64,000 bases of DNA from Papaver somniferum (lineage: Eukaryota > Streptophyta > Magnoliopsida > Ranunculales > Papaveraceae): assembly GCF_003573695.1 (NCBI RefSeq), contig NC_039363.1:149824826-149888825 (forward strand), given 5' to 3'. The position numbers and the translations under genes are program-made. The notes below the pieces were generated by a model. It was not told the origin of the DNA. It saw only the letters and a program-made list of their open reading frames with translations, and made no database searches. How positions within the stretch are numbered: the first letter of the stretch is position 1; the number at the start of each line of letters is the position of its first letter. Shown here piece after piece: positions 12,230 through 23,742 of the stretch.

Positions 12230-12700
12230 ATATGTGTGAGTTGGTAGAACCGATCTTAACTCAGGTTATGTATCTTGGTATTACCGATCGCAATACCTAG
12301 ACTTATGATTTGGTATGACCGGTTCTGGTAATTGGTGTAACCGATCCTAAGTAATCACCATGAGATGGTATGTTCGATCCTTGTAATTGGTGTGCTCGAT
12401 TCTGGTAATTCGCGTGATCGATCATAAGTGGTTTTTTAGACGATGCTTGTAATTGGTATGACCGATCCTAATGACTGGTATGACGGATCACAAGTAGATA
12501 CCATGTTTAGGTAGAATCGATCCTAGTGATTGGTATAATCGATTCGAATCCATGTATGTGACTTGGTAGGACCGATTACAACTAACCATTGTGATTTGGT
12601 ATGGCCGATCACATAGCAGTCTTGGAAGTCTGGTAGAACTAATTTTAAACTTGTATGGAAGTGCAGTGAAACCGATTCTAAGATGCAAACCCATGTAGAT
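12230..12700 (+). repeat. Degenerate GGTATGACCGATCCTAA repeat array
   Basis: At least ten imperfect copies of a ~25-35-bp unit centred on TTGGTATGACCGATC lie head to tail within the B LTR. Related blocks occur at 820-960 and, antisense, at 15000-15300. They are part of the family B LTR, in the region where LTR promoters and enhancers usually lie. That role is inferred from position only. Confidence 0.7.
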
Positions 12701-15594
12701 ACGAAATAAGGATTTGCAGTATAAAGATGCCAACATACTTTGAACATGATCAGTAACTCTTATCATTTATTTTTCAAAGATATTCCTTGGTACTCAAGGT
12801 GATCATGTGCCGAAATAAATTAAGAATCTTTTAATTAAGGTTTTTGGTTTCATATGCTCTAGAGAATAAAAATTAGTAATGTGCATTTACTAATTGGAGA
12901 TTTTCGATGAGATATTTCGGAAATATTGGACCAACATTTATTGAAAATATGAAAACTGAATTTGGGCGTTCATTGCATATCTTGAGAATATTTTCGGTTT
13001 GGAAATTCCTTAGTGTCCAAACATCATCGGTCTATAAAAACTTAAGTTTGTATTTCTAGCAAACTATCCTAAGAGCCAGGCAAACTTCATTACTTGTTGT
13101 TTCTGGGGGGTCGTTTATTCGGAGAGGAAAGTATCCTAATTAGGTGAAATCTCTTTGAAAAGACGAGGGTACCAAAATATAACTCAAACTAAATCTTTTC
13201 CACCTATAAGTCCTTTCTCCGAAAGTGATTGTCTATGGACTGAGTCGAGACAATACAACAAATCGGTTCACACTTCGTGTGATCATCTATGGATACGAGA
13301 TCGAGACAATACAACAACGAAGTATGTTTACTTGAGAAAAGGTTCGGACTTAACCAAACACAATAGGATTACCTATCAAGTAAATAGGAATTAACGTTTG
13401 TGTAATTTACTTTGAATTATAATAACAACAATTATAATTGCGGAAAATAAAAGTAAATGACACAACAATATTTTTTTAACAAGGAAACCGCAAATGCAGA
13501 AAAACCCCGGGACCTTGTGAAGAATTGAATACTCTCAGGATTAAGCCTCTATACAAAATCAAACCAACTTCATATAGTTGATACCAAGCAACTAAAACCT
13601 ATAGTTCACCTAGTTCCGTATGTATTCCCACGCCTCTGACCTGTAATAAGTCACGTACTTGGAATAATTCCTTTGGTTCGTATTCCAAACAGTAAAGGAA
13701 CAACAAATCTGTTTAGTAACAACTCTTTTCAATCAAGTGATATGAGCTCGGCAAAAGGCCTTCTGTTTATCTCAATAAACTCCTTTGACAGGTTCTAAGA
13801 TCTATCTTATTATCAATTATCAAAGTAATTGTTGAGATTTTTCAATCAATACTTTTAATCACAAAGAATTGTATTGATGCGGATCTACATAACTAATCAA
13901 TCTAATCTACCACAAGGATAAACCGATTATAATTGGATCCTCTTTTACCGAAACAAGTATTGCGCACACCAAAGATTATGAGCTAAAATTAGAAATATTC
14001 AAAGTCTTCTTTGTCTTCAAATCTTCTTAGATCTTCAGTAAACACCTATACATAATCAACTTGAATCTCTTGTGATCAATCACGCACAGAACGGAGTCTG
14101 TTAACAATGGATTATCACAAGACGTCTTTAGATCTACAAACAGTATAAAGATCCCCGTCGAAACTTCGATCTAGTTTGAGTGAATCTTATATCAAAAGAG
14201 AATATTCTCAAGTATAAACAAAATAGGTGCAATCAAAGTTCAACCGCCATTAGTCAATCAAATCAATCGAAAAACAAAAGATAAACCACAATTATCTAGT
14301 TTCCCACCAACGGTACAAACAGAGCTTCTCAATCCCAAAGAAGCCTTTAAACTGAGCGGTCGCAAGATATTTCGCCTGATTAGGTTACTCTCCTCTCCGA
14401 ATAGGCGGCTTCACCAGTAGTAGCACAACTGAGATAATTTTTGTTATACGAGGATTAGTTTGCTCGAAATGAAAACTTTCATATTTATAGACCAAGGAAG
14501 TTTGGACACCAAGGAATTTCCAAAACCGAAAATATTCTCAAGATATGCAATATATTCCAGATTCAGTTTCCATAATTCTTGGAAATGCTTTGTCCAAATA
14601 TTGACCGATAATCTCTTGGAAAATCTCCAACTAGTAAATGCACATTACTAATTTTCATTTTCCTAAAATAAAATTAAAAACCTTAAATAAAAGATTCTCA
14701 ATTTATTTTATTCGATCCGTGATTTTCTTCCTTTAGCTATGAAGGAACAACTTTGAACAATTAAAGATTAGCGTTACTGCACATGTTCAAAGTATGTCGA
14801 CATCCTTACTTTGCAAGTCCTCTTTTATACTTACAATCTTGAAACTGTTTTTCCATACTTCCAAACAAGTTTAGAATTGGTTCATCTGACTTTCAAGAAC
14901 TACGTGACTGATCAAGAACACTTAATCACCAAACATGGGTTTCACGGTTCTACCAAAACAAGTTTCTGTTCTACCTCCATGTGAGTATTGTGCATAGTCA
15001 CACTAGCTTTCCGAAATTCGGTTGACTAGGTACTAGGATCGGTTCCCCACATATATATGGTATCTAACTTGTACTTGCTGCACATGTCCATCGAATCGGT
15101 TCCCCTTTGCCTAAAAACATGTTGCACATGTCCGTAGGATCGGTTACCCTATCTACTAAAAACTTGTTGCACCTCATACAATGATCGATTCCCCTTTGTG
15201 ATAGGTTGCACCTCTTACTAGGATCGGTTCCCCTTTACCCAGAGTTGGTCATACCAATAACAGAAAATCGATCATACCATCTCAGGTGATTACTTAAGAT
15301 CGGTTTCACTAATAAAAGTCATACAATACAAAAGTCAGGCCTTTGTGAATAGTTTTACCAAGAACATAAACAAGTCATGAGCGGTTATACTAATCACACA
15401 TATTGGTAGTTCAAAAGATAGGAAATGAATAACAGTACCAATAATGCCTGGCGATTTCCCTTTCGATTCAAAAAATAAGTTCATGAATTTACTTCCTTAA
15501 AACAAATGTAAAACATTGTTTTCTAGGATGAAATCTTCACCTTATACCCATACATAATCACAATAGCATTCAAACGATTATGTCGATGTCTTAT

Positions 15595-17570
15595 TGTTTG
15601 AGGGTGAAAACATTTTCTGCTGGTTTCGGTAATTTCGTGTGATGTGGGTGAGAAACAAGTATAAACCCTAAACAATGTACTTCAAGGGAGTACTTTAGAT
15701 TCGAGAGATCAATCTGTACAAGTCTGGCCTAAACCAGGAAATGGTTGTTCCAGACTTGCTTCGGTCACAAAGTGGAGGAGAAGGGTTGGTTTTGGGGAGG
15801 GAAGCGAAGGGAGTGTTGAGACCATAATAGTTGATTCTGGAAGACTAGTGGTTTGACGACTTGTATCAGAAAGTGGAAAGCTAACAGATGGAAAGAGAGC
15901 AAATATTTTCTGAGTGTTGTATGCTCCTGACCAGAACTTGTTGTTCGGTGGAAATAAGTAAGACCTATTTATACAATTCGAAGTGAAACGTACTCTGGTC
16001 TCGTAAGAAATGGAAAAGGGATGAGTAAATGGGAGGAGGTGATAACCGGTAACGCCTGGAATTGATGTTTCATAATGAAGAAAAGCGGTTCACCATTACT
16101 CCCTGTATTTACTAATCGCCTCATTCTTATGACACTGTCTTGTAACGGGCGTGGTGTATGCCGCACGCTGTAAACCGTCAAACCAATACCCCAATGAGCA
16201 TCCCCCAGTTCGTGACATGTGTTGATGTCTCGGGTGTTTTTGTGGAAAACATGTAGCATGTTGCTGCTATTTGGGAAGTTGATCTTGGGAGACTTGCCGG
16301 CTCGGTGGTGACCTTCGACGGTCGAGATTTTGCATCTTGAGAGGAAGGGTAGCCGTTGATTATTGCAACCCTTAATTTGGTAGCCAGCAGCATGAAAGCA
16401 TGTCCGGCATGGCTTTAACATGGTTAGGCATGGTCAAGCTAGGATTTTGGCATAGTTTAGGCGCGGCCAAAAAACTAGGGTTTTGGCATTAGTTTTGGGC
16501 GCGGCCAAAATTAGGGCTTGGCGTTGGGCCAAAGGTGGCCACGCGTTAGCTGGTGACCTTGGACGGCTAAGATATGCATCTAAGATGGAAGGGTAGTCGT
16601 TGATTGTTGCAACCCTTCGTTTTGGCAGCCAATGGCATATAGCGGGGCCGGCATGGCTTTGCCATGGAATCGTGGATGGCATGGTTTGCCATTGGCACGG
16701 TGGTGCGGATGGCATGGTTGGCATGTCTTGGCGCGGAGACGTGGCTGGCATTGTTTTCCATTGGCATGGTGGTGCGGCTGGCATGGTTTGCATGCCTTGG
16801 CGTGGAGACGTGGCTGGCATGGTTGTCATGCCTTGGCGCGGAGACGTGGCTGGCATGGTTTTCCATTGGCACAGTGGTGCGGCTGGCATGGTTGGCATGC
16901 CTTGGCGCGGAGACGTGGCTGACATGGTTTGCTATTGGCACGGTGGTGCGGCTGGCATGGTTGGCATGCCTGGGCGCGGAGACGTGGCTGGCATGGTTTT
17001 CCATTGGCACGGTGGTGCGGCTGGCATGGTTGGCATGCCTTGGCGCGGAGACATGGATGGCATGGTTTGCCATTGGCACGGTGGTGCGGCTGGGATGTTT
17101 GGCATGCCTTGGCGCGGAGACGTGGCTGGCATGGTTTGCCATTTGCACGGTGGTGTGGCTAGCATGGTTGGCATGCCTTGGCGCAGAGACGTGGCTGGCA
17201 TGGTTTTCCATTGGCACGGTGGTGCGGCTGGCATGGGTGGCATGCCTTAACGCGGAGACATGGCTGGCATGGTTTGCCATTGGCACGGTGGTGCGGCTGG
17301 CATGGTTGGCATGCCTTGGCGCGGAGATGTGGCTGGCACGGCATGCCATTGGCACATGTGGCATGATAATTAGGGTTTGGCATAGATGATGTCGGTCAAT
17401 GCTAAGGGTTCTTCCGTGGAACATGACACATGTATATTAAAAAAATGTACCCTGGTAATTCTTACGTAGGCATGCTGATTGATTCAATAAATGCGCTAAT
17501 GGTCATTGTGACGTCATGTCAAATGTGCGGTTTTACGATTTTAACCCTAAGATAAAAACCACCATCAACA
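15595..17570 (-). mobile_element. Solo Tat-like LTR nested in the solo B LTR
   Basis: In reverse complement it begins TGTTGATGGTGG, very like the family D LTR start TGTAGATGGTGG. It contains the D-type segment GTTTAGGCCAGACTTG...CAGATTGATCTCTCGAAT and ends CCCTCAAACA. CTTAT flanks both sides (15590-15594 and 17571-17575). At ~2.0 kb with no internal region it is a solo LTR. The 69-bp minisatellite makes up about a third of it. Confidence 0.85.
16678..17365. repeat. 69-bp minisatellite (about 10 units)
   Basis: The unit contains CATTGGCACGGTGGTGCGGC, then GGCATGGTTGGCATGCC and TTGGCGCGGAGACGTGGCT. CATTGGCA recurs at about 16690 and then every 69 bases to 17345, with one interval of 105 that contains a 36-bp partial unit. 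Because 69 is divisible by three and the unit lacks stops in most frames, long repetitive open frames appear on both strands. They are by-products of the repeat and not proteins. The plus strand is strikingly G-rich. Confidence 0.9.
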
Positions 17571-17964
17571 CTTATATACAAAGTTTAATGGTTAAGCAAT
17601 AAACCTTGTATTGTACTCCTTAATACTATGTCTAACTAGAGTATAATCATTCATGCTTCGCAGTTTCGTTTTCAATATGCACGACTTGAAAGATACGTTA
17701 GGAAATGAAACAGTTCAAGTCAAATATCACTAACCTCAAGTGGAAGGATGATGTTGTCGTCGTAGCTCCTTGCTTCTTCACTTCTTCAATTCTTCATACT
17801 TGTAACGTTTCATATCCTAATACTTTCAAGCTAACATATATGAAGTTGACTCTAGTACATAATCAAGCGACTCTTTAAATGAGTTTTGGCTCACTAAAAT
17901 ATGACAACCAAACTTGACATATCAACGCTTGGTGGGTTCAACCGATTTATGCTCTAACACTCTT

Positions 17965-19202
17965 ACGACCACTCGTTTAAATACTTCTGTGGGATCAAGA
18001 AGCTCTACGAGTAACGTTGGTGGGAAACTAGATGCAATATTATTAGTTTTCGATTTGATTTGATTGACTAACGGTTGTTGAAACTTTGATTGCACCTAGT
18101 TTGTTTATTCTTGAGAATATTCTCTTCTGATATAAGATTCACTCAGACTAGTTCAAAGTATCGACGGGATCTTTAGAACTGTTGTTAGATCTAAAGATAT
18201 CTTGTGATAATCCATTGTTAATAGACTCCTTTCTGTGTGTAATTGATCACAAGAGGATTCAAGTGTTGTACAGGTATTTAAAGGCAACAGAAGATTTGAA
18301 AACAAAGAAGAATTCTTATTAGTTTCCGTATCTTGTGGATTTAGTGCACAAACCTTGATCGGCTGGGATCTAACTAAAATCAGTTTATCTTTGATAAATC
18401 TGATTGATTAGTTGCATGAGGTCCTCATTCTATATATTTCTCTTTGAGATCTATATTGATTGAGTGCGAATCTATACTTGACTATTTCGATAGTTATTGG
18501 ATAGATTGATATAACCAGAAAAAGGAGTTTATTAGATTAAACATAAGAGCCTTTGTCAACAACTCACATATCTTCTAGCAAGATTGATTAGAGCGGTTAC
18601 CAAACAGATTCTTCCTTTGATGTTTGGAATACGATACAAAGGACTTGTTATTCACGTGCATGACTCTTGAAGTCGAAGGCGCAGGAATACTGAGGGAACT
18701 AAATAGCTAGGGGTAGTCTTCTTGGTCTCAACTATACGAAGTTGGTATTAGATTTTATATAGCGGCTTAATTCTGAGAGTATTCAAAACTAAACAAGGTC
18801 CCGGGTTTTTTTTGCATTTGCAGTTTCCTCGTCAACAAAATCTTGTCGTGTCTTTTATTTTGTTTTCCGCATCATAATTGTTATTATAATTAAGTAAAAT
18901 ACACAAGTACGTTAACTCCGTAATACTTGATATTGATCCTATAGAGTTTCGGTTATTACCGAACCTATTATCAAGTACACACTTTGTTGTCATATCGTCT
19001 CGATCTTGTATCCATAGTCAATCGCACAAGTGATCTTGTTGTTGTATTGTCTCGATCTCGTATCTATAAACTATCACACGAAGTGTGAACCGAATTTTTG
19101 TATTGTCTCGACTCTGTCCATAATCAATCACACAAGTGATTTATAGGTTGATATAAAAAGATAGTGGTGTACTTGGGTATCCTCATCTTTTCACAAGGAG
19201 AT
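17965..19202 (+). mobile_element. Right segment of the interrupted B 3' LTR
   Basis: It resumes the plus-strand B LTR after the solo insertion, with GTGGGATCAAGAAGCTCTAC matching 1650-1670 of the first copy, through to the terminal CATCTTTTCA. The bases CAAGG follow. No matching duplication could be sought because the 5' LTR start is lost. Confidence 0.8.
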
Positions 19203-19422
19203 CAAAGTTCAAATGATGATGGATACAAAATTAATAAGAGGTCAGTGTCTTATACTACAAGTTCCTTTATATGATTTTCCTTATACATTGTTACAATGTT
19301 GTACTCCTATAGCCCTGCCTGTACACTGTGAACGTATCAACAGTTCAAATGATTGATCAAAAAAGGAACAAATGAGCTAATTAATACTAATGGTGGACGA
19401 TTGTACTCCTGTCTACTTTGTT

Positions 19423-20147
19423 CTATACCTTCTTGCCTTTACCAGGTGTTTTTCTTGGAAGAATAATATCACCTTTCATATCAGGAAGTCCACCGTCGTA
19501 TTTCTTTTTAAATTTCTCAGCTTCATCAGCACGAAATGGATACTATTCATGTAGACTGCGATTAATACTAATTTGTCATTACAATAAACTTTAGCATCTT
19601 CATGAAATAAATTGAAACAATTATTTTTGTTTGACTTTTCTTTTCTTAGCATTTTTCTTGCTCTAATGCAGGTATGTACAGAACCATCGAGAACGAGAAA
19701 AGCAATCACAAGTTCTAAAGAGAAGATTAATTGGCTGGTGGCTCTGTTTCCATTTATTTTTGGACATAGCTTAGTCCTTAAATTTTCTTTCTTAAGCTGT
19801 TGTCGAATGTGTTTAACTGTTTGTTTTCGTTTCTAATAAAAAATAAAAAAACATTATGTTTCAAATGTTTTATACTATAGTGTGGTTTTATAAGTCCATT
19901 CATTTCAGTGCTTTAGATAAATGTCATTAACAACGATGTATGTGCTTTTTTTTTTCTTTTTCTGCATCAAAGGACGTTCGAGTCTTTTCGTATAAGGTCG
20001 CCTAATTGTCAGAAACGGCCCAGGGCTAGCAGATCTGGCACTGTTGGCAGACTTTATCCTAGAGCAAGTTGCAAACACGAAAATGTTGATCAGCCCGATC
20101 ACAAAGGAAGCAAGCAACAAACCAACCAAACAAGCAGGGCATCTCAC
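19423..20147 (-). CDS. Unrecognised small membrane-anchored protein gene (exons incomplete)
   Basis: I do not recognise this gene. The first antisense frame (20147 down to ~19950) starts MRCPACLVGLLLASFVIG. It gives a hydrophobic N-terminal segment (residues ~5-27) that fits a membrane anchor, then a basic Ser/Arg stretch. A last exon at 19542-19423 is suggested by an acceptor AATAG just before it and by a charged, codon-like reading with DEAEKFKKKYDGG and ILPRKTPGKGKKV ending in TAG. The link between them (possible middle exon near 19640-19709, RARKMLRKEK) is not resolved. It lies next to the GNAT gene in opposite orientation, divergent from it. It could also be two unrelated fragments. Confidence 0.35.
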
Positions 20148-20845
20148 TCGTTAATTTTATATTAATGCAGCGTAGAAGATAATATTAGGAAAAGAAATAT
20201 GTCAAACTCGCCAAAGAATACACAGGCAACGCTAGGCTATAATATTTCATAATAGGTGATGCCATATTGTTCAAAATAGGTGATGCCATAAAGTCGCAGA
20301 ACCCACTGTACTGAGGTTGATTTGTCCCCCAACTTTATCCACATTTCCCCGATTAAACCCTTGATCTTTCTTTTTTCTTTTTGAAGCAGTTAAACCCTTG
20401 ATCTAGTATTAGATCTAACCTTTTCATCTAAACCGTTAATCTAGCATTATATCTTTGGAAACCGGGTGGATGTTTTACCTGTGTTATCCTTCTGCATTGA
20501 CCTGATGGGGCCCAATCTCTGTCATTTTGAGTCGTATTTCGGTGTATACCAAATTCTTACGTCAACATTTTCCACCAATGAATACCTTCTGAATCCTAGA
20601 TCCAGTGATATAAATTCATTTGAAAATAATGGGTCCGGCTAAATCTTATAAAGTCATAGGTGATGTATAGAATTTGGGAGTATGCTATCGCGTGCAAACA
20701 TAACATCTTCACTACTTTCTCCTGGGCGTACGTTATATTGTCTCAGGAAACCCACTTTTGCCTATAGCACCAACGACAATCTCCATCAAGAAATACTGAA
20801 CAGAGAAGAGGAGAAAAATTGTTTACTGGTTTTGAAAAAAACAAA

Positions 20846-22484
20846 ATGTTCTCCATTAATGTATCTCAGAAGAACCCTGCGTTCTATAGAATAACAAGGG
20901 TTACTCCTCAAAATCCTTCTGTGGCTCCGACCTCCCTTGCCAATGGAGTTTTTTCTTTCTCTCGTGGTGTATCATTGTAAGTTTTTCACTTCATAGTATC
21001 TTCAATAAGTTTTCATTCATCACTTTGCTTTAGGGTTTTTTTTTTTTTTTTTTTTTGATGTCCACTACTTGCTTCTCTAACCAGGTTGGGTAATAGAAAG
21101 TTTCCATTTTCTGGTAAACCTCAGGTATCTACAAAATCATTATAAGTTTTTAACTTGATAATATTTTATTTTGTTATGTGGGTTTTCATTTATCACGTTG
21201 TTTTAGGGTTTCTGTATCTTTTATTTTCTTTTTTGAAGTCCAATACTTGCAATCGCAAGAAACAATGGAGATTGTCCATTAGAGGATGACCAGATAGACA
21301 ACCTGGAATATGGGGAGTTTGTTGTGCGACAAGCAACAGGTTTTCTCCAATTGTTGGTGAGTTTTGTCCAAACACTTATAATTAGTTTGTCCTGAATTTT
21401 GGTGGTTTATTTTGGAATAGCACTTTGACAGAGTGGGGTTGATTTTGGTTTTAACTAGGAGCGTTAGTGCGGACTAGTATGCCACTCAGAATAGAAAACT
21501 ATTATGTGGTTTGAATCATAACTAAACTTATTTCTTTGATTGAAAAACTAAATTCATGAAAATAAATGGGAGTATCCATTTTTGACATTCTGTTTTAACA
21601 TTACTCTGTTTGTAGGGGGATATAAGGAGAAGAAGCACGAGCGTGAGGAAACCTTTAGGCGGGCCAATGCAGGGCGTATTATTCCTTATATATGCATTGT
21701 TGCTATCAGGAAAGAAGGCTGCCGGAAGGATGAAGAGGGGAAGGAATATCTTTATGACAGCAGAAATGTCACTGGAGCTTTGGACTTGAGCATCAAAGAG
21801 CTTCTCGAATGGGAAACTTTCCCTGGGGTGTGCAATGCTTGTTTTAACTTAATGTTTAGAATCACATAACTGATGGAATGGGACAAATTAGATGTTGACA
21901 ATCTGTTTTAACTTTTCATTTTGCAGGAGAAACAAGGTGTCCGTAACAACTTGCAAATCTATGTGAGTAGAGTAAAAGAGTCATTCAAGTATGCTTTAAT
22001 TGAGAACTTGGTTGTACACCAAAATGCTCATGAGAAGGTCGCTTGCAGCATGCTGCGTTTTGCTATTGAGTCTGCAAAATCGAATGGTAAGGTTATGAAC
22101 AAGTTAGCAAATGCATGATTTGGTACCATGTGTGACCCTCAAGATAGCCAAAACTCCCAGTCTTGTGACTGCTTAAATTCCTTCAGTCAGACCCTTGCAC
22201 TAGCTGCAAGGAACTAATGAAAATTCTTATTTGCATGTGTCAGGTTTAAAGACTCTATATGTTCAGGCCCGCGAAGACGAAAAAGCTGCTCTGGACCTCT
22301 ACCAGAAGAAAGGGTTCAAGGTAAATAATGCACTAATTACTCCTGGATTTTATTTTTCGAACTTATTTTGATGAGTAATAATCTCATCTTACCACGGAGA
22401 TTCTTCATTCAGATACTTGAAAACGCCACCAGTGATCAACAAGCGGAAGGTTCAGAGCTATACATGCTGAAGTACACTTGCTAG
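20846..22484 (+). CDS. GNAT-family N-acetyltransferase, plant plastid type, probably decaying
   Basis: Suggested exons are 20846-20976, 21085-21124, 21260-21356, 21616-21827, 21927-22086, 22244-22320 and 22413-22484, all with GT-AG borders and matching phases. The ATG at 20846 opens a Ser-rich leader compatible with a plastid transit peptide. Later exons give YICIVAIRKEG, GALDLSIKELLEWETFPG, CSMLRFAIESAKSNG and LYQKKGFKILE, the order seen in Arabidopsis-type GCN5-related acetyltransferases that acetylate protein N-termini or lysines from acetyl-CoA. Three oddities: exon 3 read in phase has a TGA, while its +1 frame gives EYGEFVVRQAT as in the family; the tryptophan-rich segment expected after it is not found; and the acetyl-CoA loop, normally RRQGIA-like, reads AHEKVA. 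It may be a pseudogene or an altered paralogue. Confidence 0.65.
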
Positions 22485-23039
22485 AAGAGCCAAGGTGTTT
22501 GCTCAATTCTCTTGAAATCCCTAAGACTGAATATGAGGTTGACACTACATACCAATTTTATTTTACTGCTACATTGGTCGTCTCGGTTTAGAATTTTTTG
22601 TTTGATGTAATTTTTCGTTTTGGGATTAAAACTGCAGCAGCAGTGTTTGCTGAGAACATATTCATGGATGAAAAATCTGATGTAATTTTTCCCTACATGA
22701 TCTTCTTTAACTATTTTAAAATTGATAGGTGTATAAGTTTGATTCGGTTAGTTTTCTATAATCTGGGTTCTCTGTTGTATCTTATAGCACAACACCTCGG
22801 GTAATTTGGCTTTGGCGACTGGTTGTTTTTCAATGCATTGTCTTTTTCTCTCATGCGATTTTCTTGCTACCAGTATAACCACCTCTTTTTAGCAGTTGCC
22901 CCACTTCTGGCCTCCTTATTAGCCGTTACATCGTTGCTCCGCCGTCTATGTTTACCAGTAGCCCCCGTGTGCAACAAAAAATGAATCACTTAACTGACTT
23001 AGTGGTCTGCAATCACTCAACAACGCATCTAGTATTATT

Positions 23040-23110
23040 ACCATGTTTACTCAAATTACTACTACTATGTTTAGTCAAATTACTACTACTATGTTTACTC
23101 AAATTACTCA
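23040..23110. repeat. Three copies of a ~24-bp tandem repeat
   Basis: Units of the form TCAAATTACTACTACTATG plus TTTA recur three times, separated by single-base changes. The Leu-rich reading of the overlapping frame comes from this repeat. Confidence 0.7.
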
Positions 23111-23615
23111 AAAATTCAATCAAACCACATTAACATTTCTTCTCGAAACATTCCGCAACCCATCAGTACCCAACAATCCAAGATCGACAACTTAAACATT
23201 TTCATTGGAGAAAGAGTTCATGTAATCCAATCCCATTAGACAATTATGCTGCAATTTGGTTAGCATTCACAAAGCTGATAAAAATCAAGCTTTTAAAAAC
23301 GTATACCAGTCTCAGATATTCCAACTCTATCCAGTGTCCACAAAAAAGGATTGGGTCTGCTCTATCCTTTCCAAGTCTCACCTTTTTCCTAGGTAATTCA
23401 TTAATGAATTAAAGAGGTGATATGTTGCCCATACATATTAGAGGGAAAGAAGGAGGAGGATGAGATGCAAACCAACGAGATGGTGTTGCATTATAGTTCT
23501 TTCTTGTCTTCTTTCTTCACAAAATTGGTTAAAAAGACCAAAATCAACAAATCCTGGGTGAAAAGGACATTTAGATTTTGATACTGTTTAAATGGACAAA
23601 AATGTGAAAATAGTC

Positions 23616-23742
23616 AGGATGTAAACAGTTTCATCCTACCCATTTTTAAATATTTTTTCTTATTTTTAATTTACATCAGGATGCATCCAGTTTCATCCTT
23701 ACTATTTTTTAAGTTTATGTCAGGATGAATCCAGTTCATCCT
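23616..23742. repeat. Three AGGATG...CATCCT stem-loops
   Basis: Inverted arms AGGATG and CATCCT occur at 23616-23637, 23678-23699 and 23722-23742, separated by T-rich DNA. The inner sequence ends in CAGTT each time (AACAGTTT, TCCAGTTT, TCCAGTT). They may be the core of a small dispersed repeat. Confidence 0.6.

Larger units (their letters stand above)
13156..17959 (-). mobile_element. Solo family B LTR, antisense, with 5-bp duplication
   Basis: In reverse complement it runs from TGTTAGAG (17959) to CTCGTCTTTTCA (13156). It is flanked by CTCTT at 13151-13155 and 17960-17964, a clean target-site duplication. No internal region or second LTR is present, so it is a solo LTR left by LTR-LTR recombination. 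Its target was another B LTR in the opposite orientation. It is itself split by the insertion at 15595-17570. Confidence 0.88.
11617..19202 (+). mobile_element. 3' LTR of the family B element (interrupted)
   Basis: It starts TGTTAGAG after the polypurine tract and ends TCATCTTTTCA at 19202. It is split at 13155/17960 by an antisense B solo LTR. Removing the insert and one CTCTT copy gives ~2.78 kb, close to the 2.82 kb of the inserted copy. The left part contains an array of short GGTATGACCGATC-like repeats. The short frames reported by six-frame reading inside it (12488-12766, 13155-13394) are not genes. Confidence 0.85.

Noticed and set aside
16567..17424. Long open frames of 216-285 codons on both strands
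   Set aside because: They arise from a 69-bp tandem repeat without stops; both strands and several frames are open at once, and no codon preference favours one.
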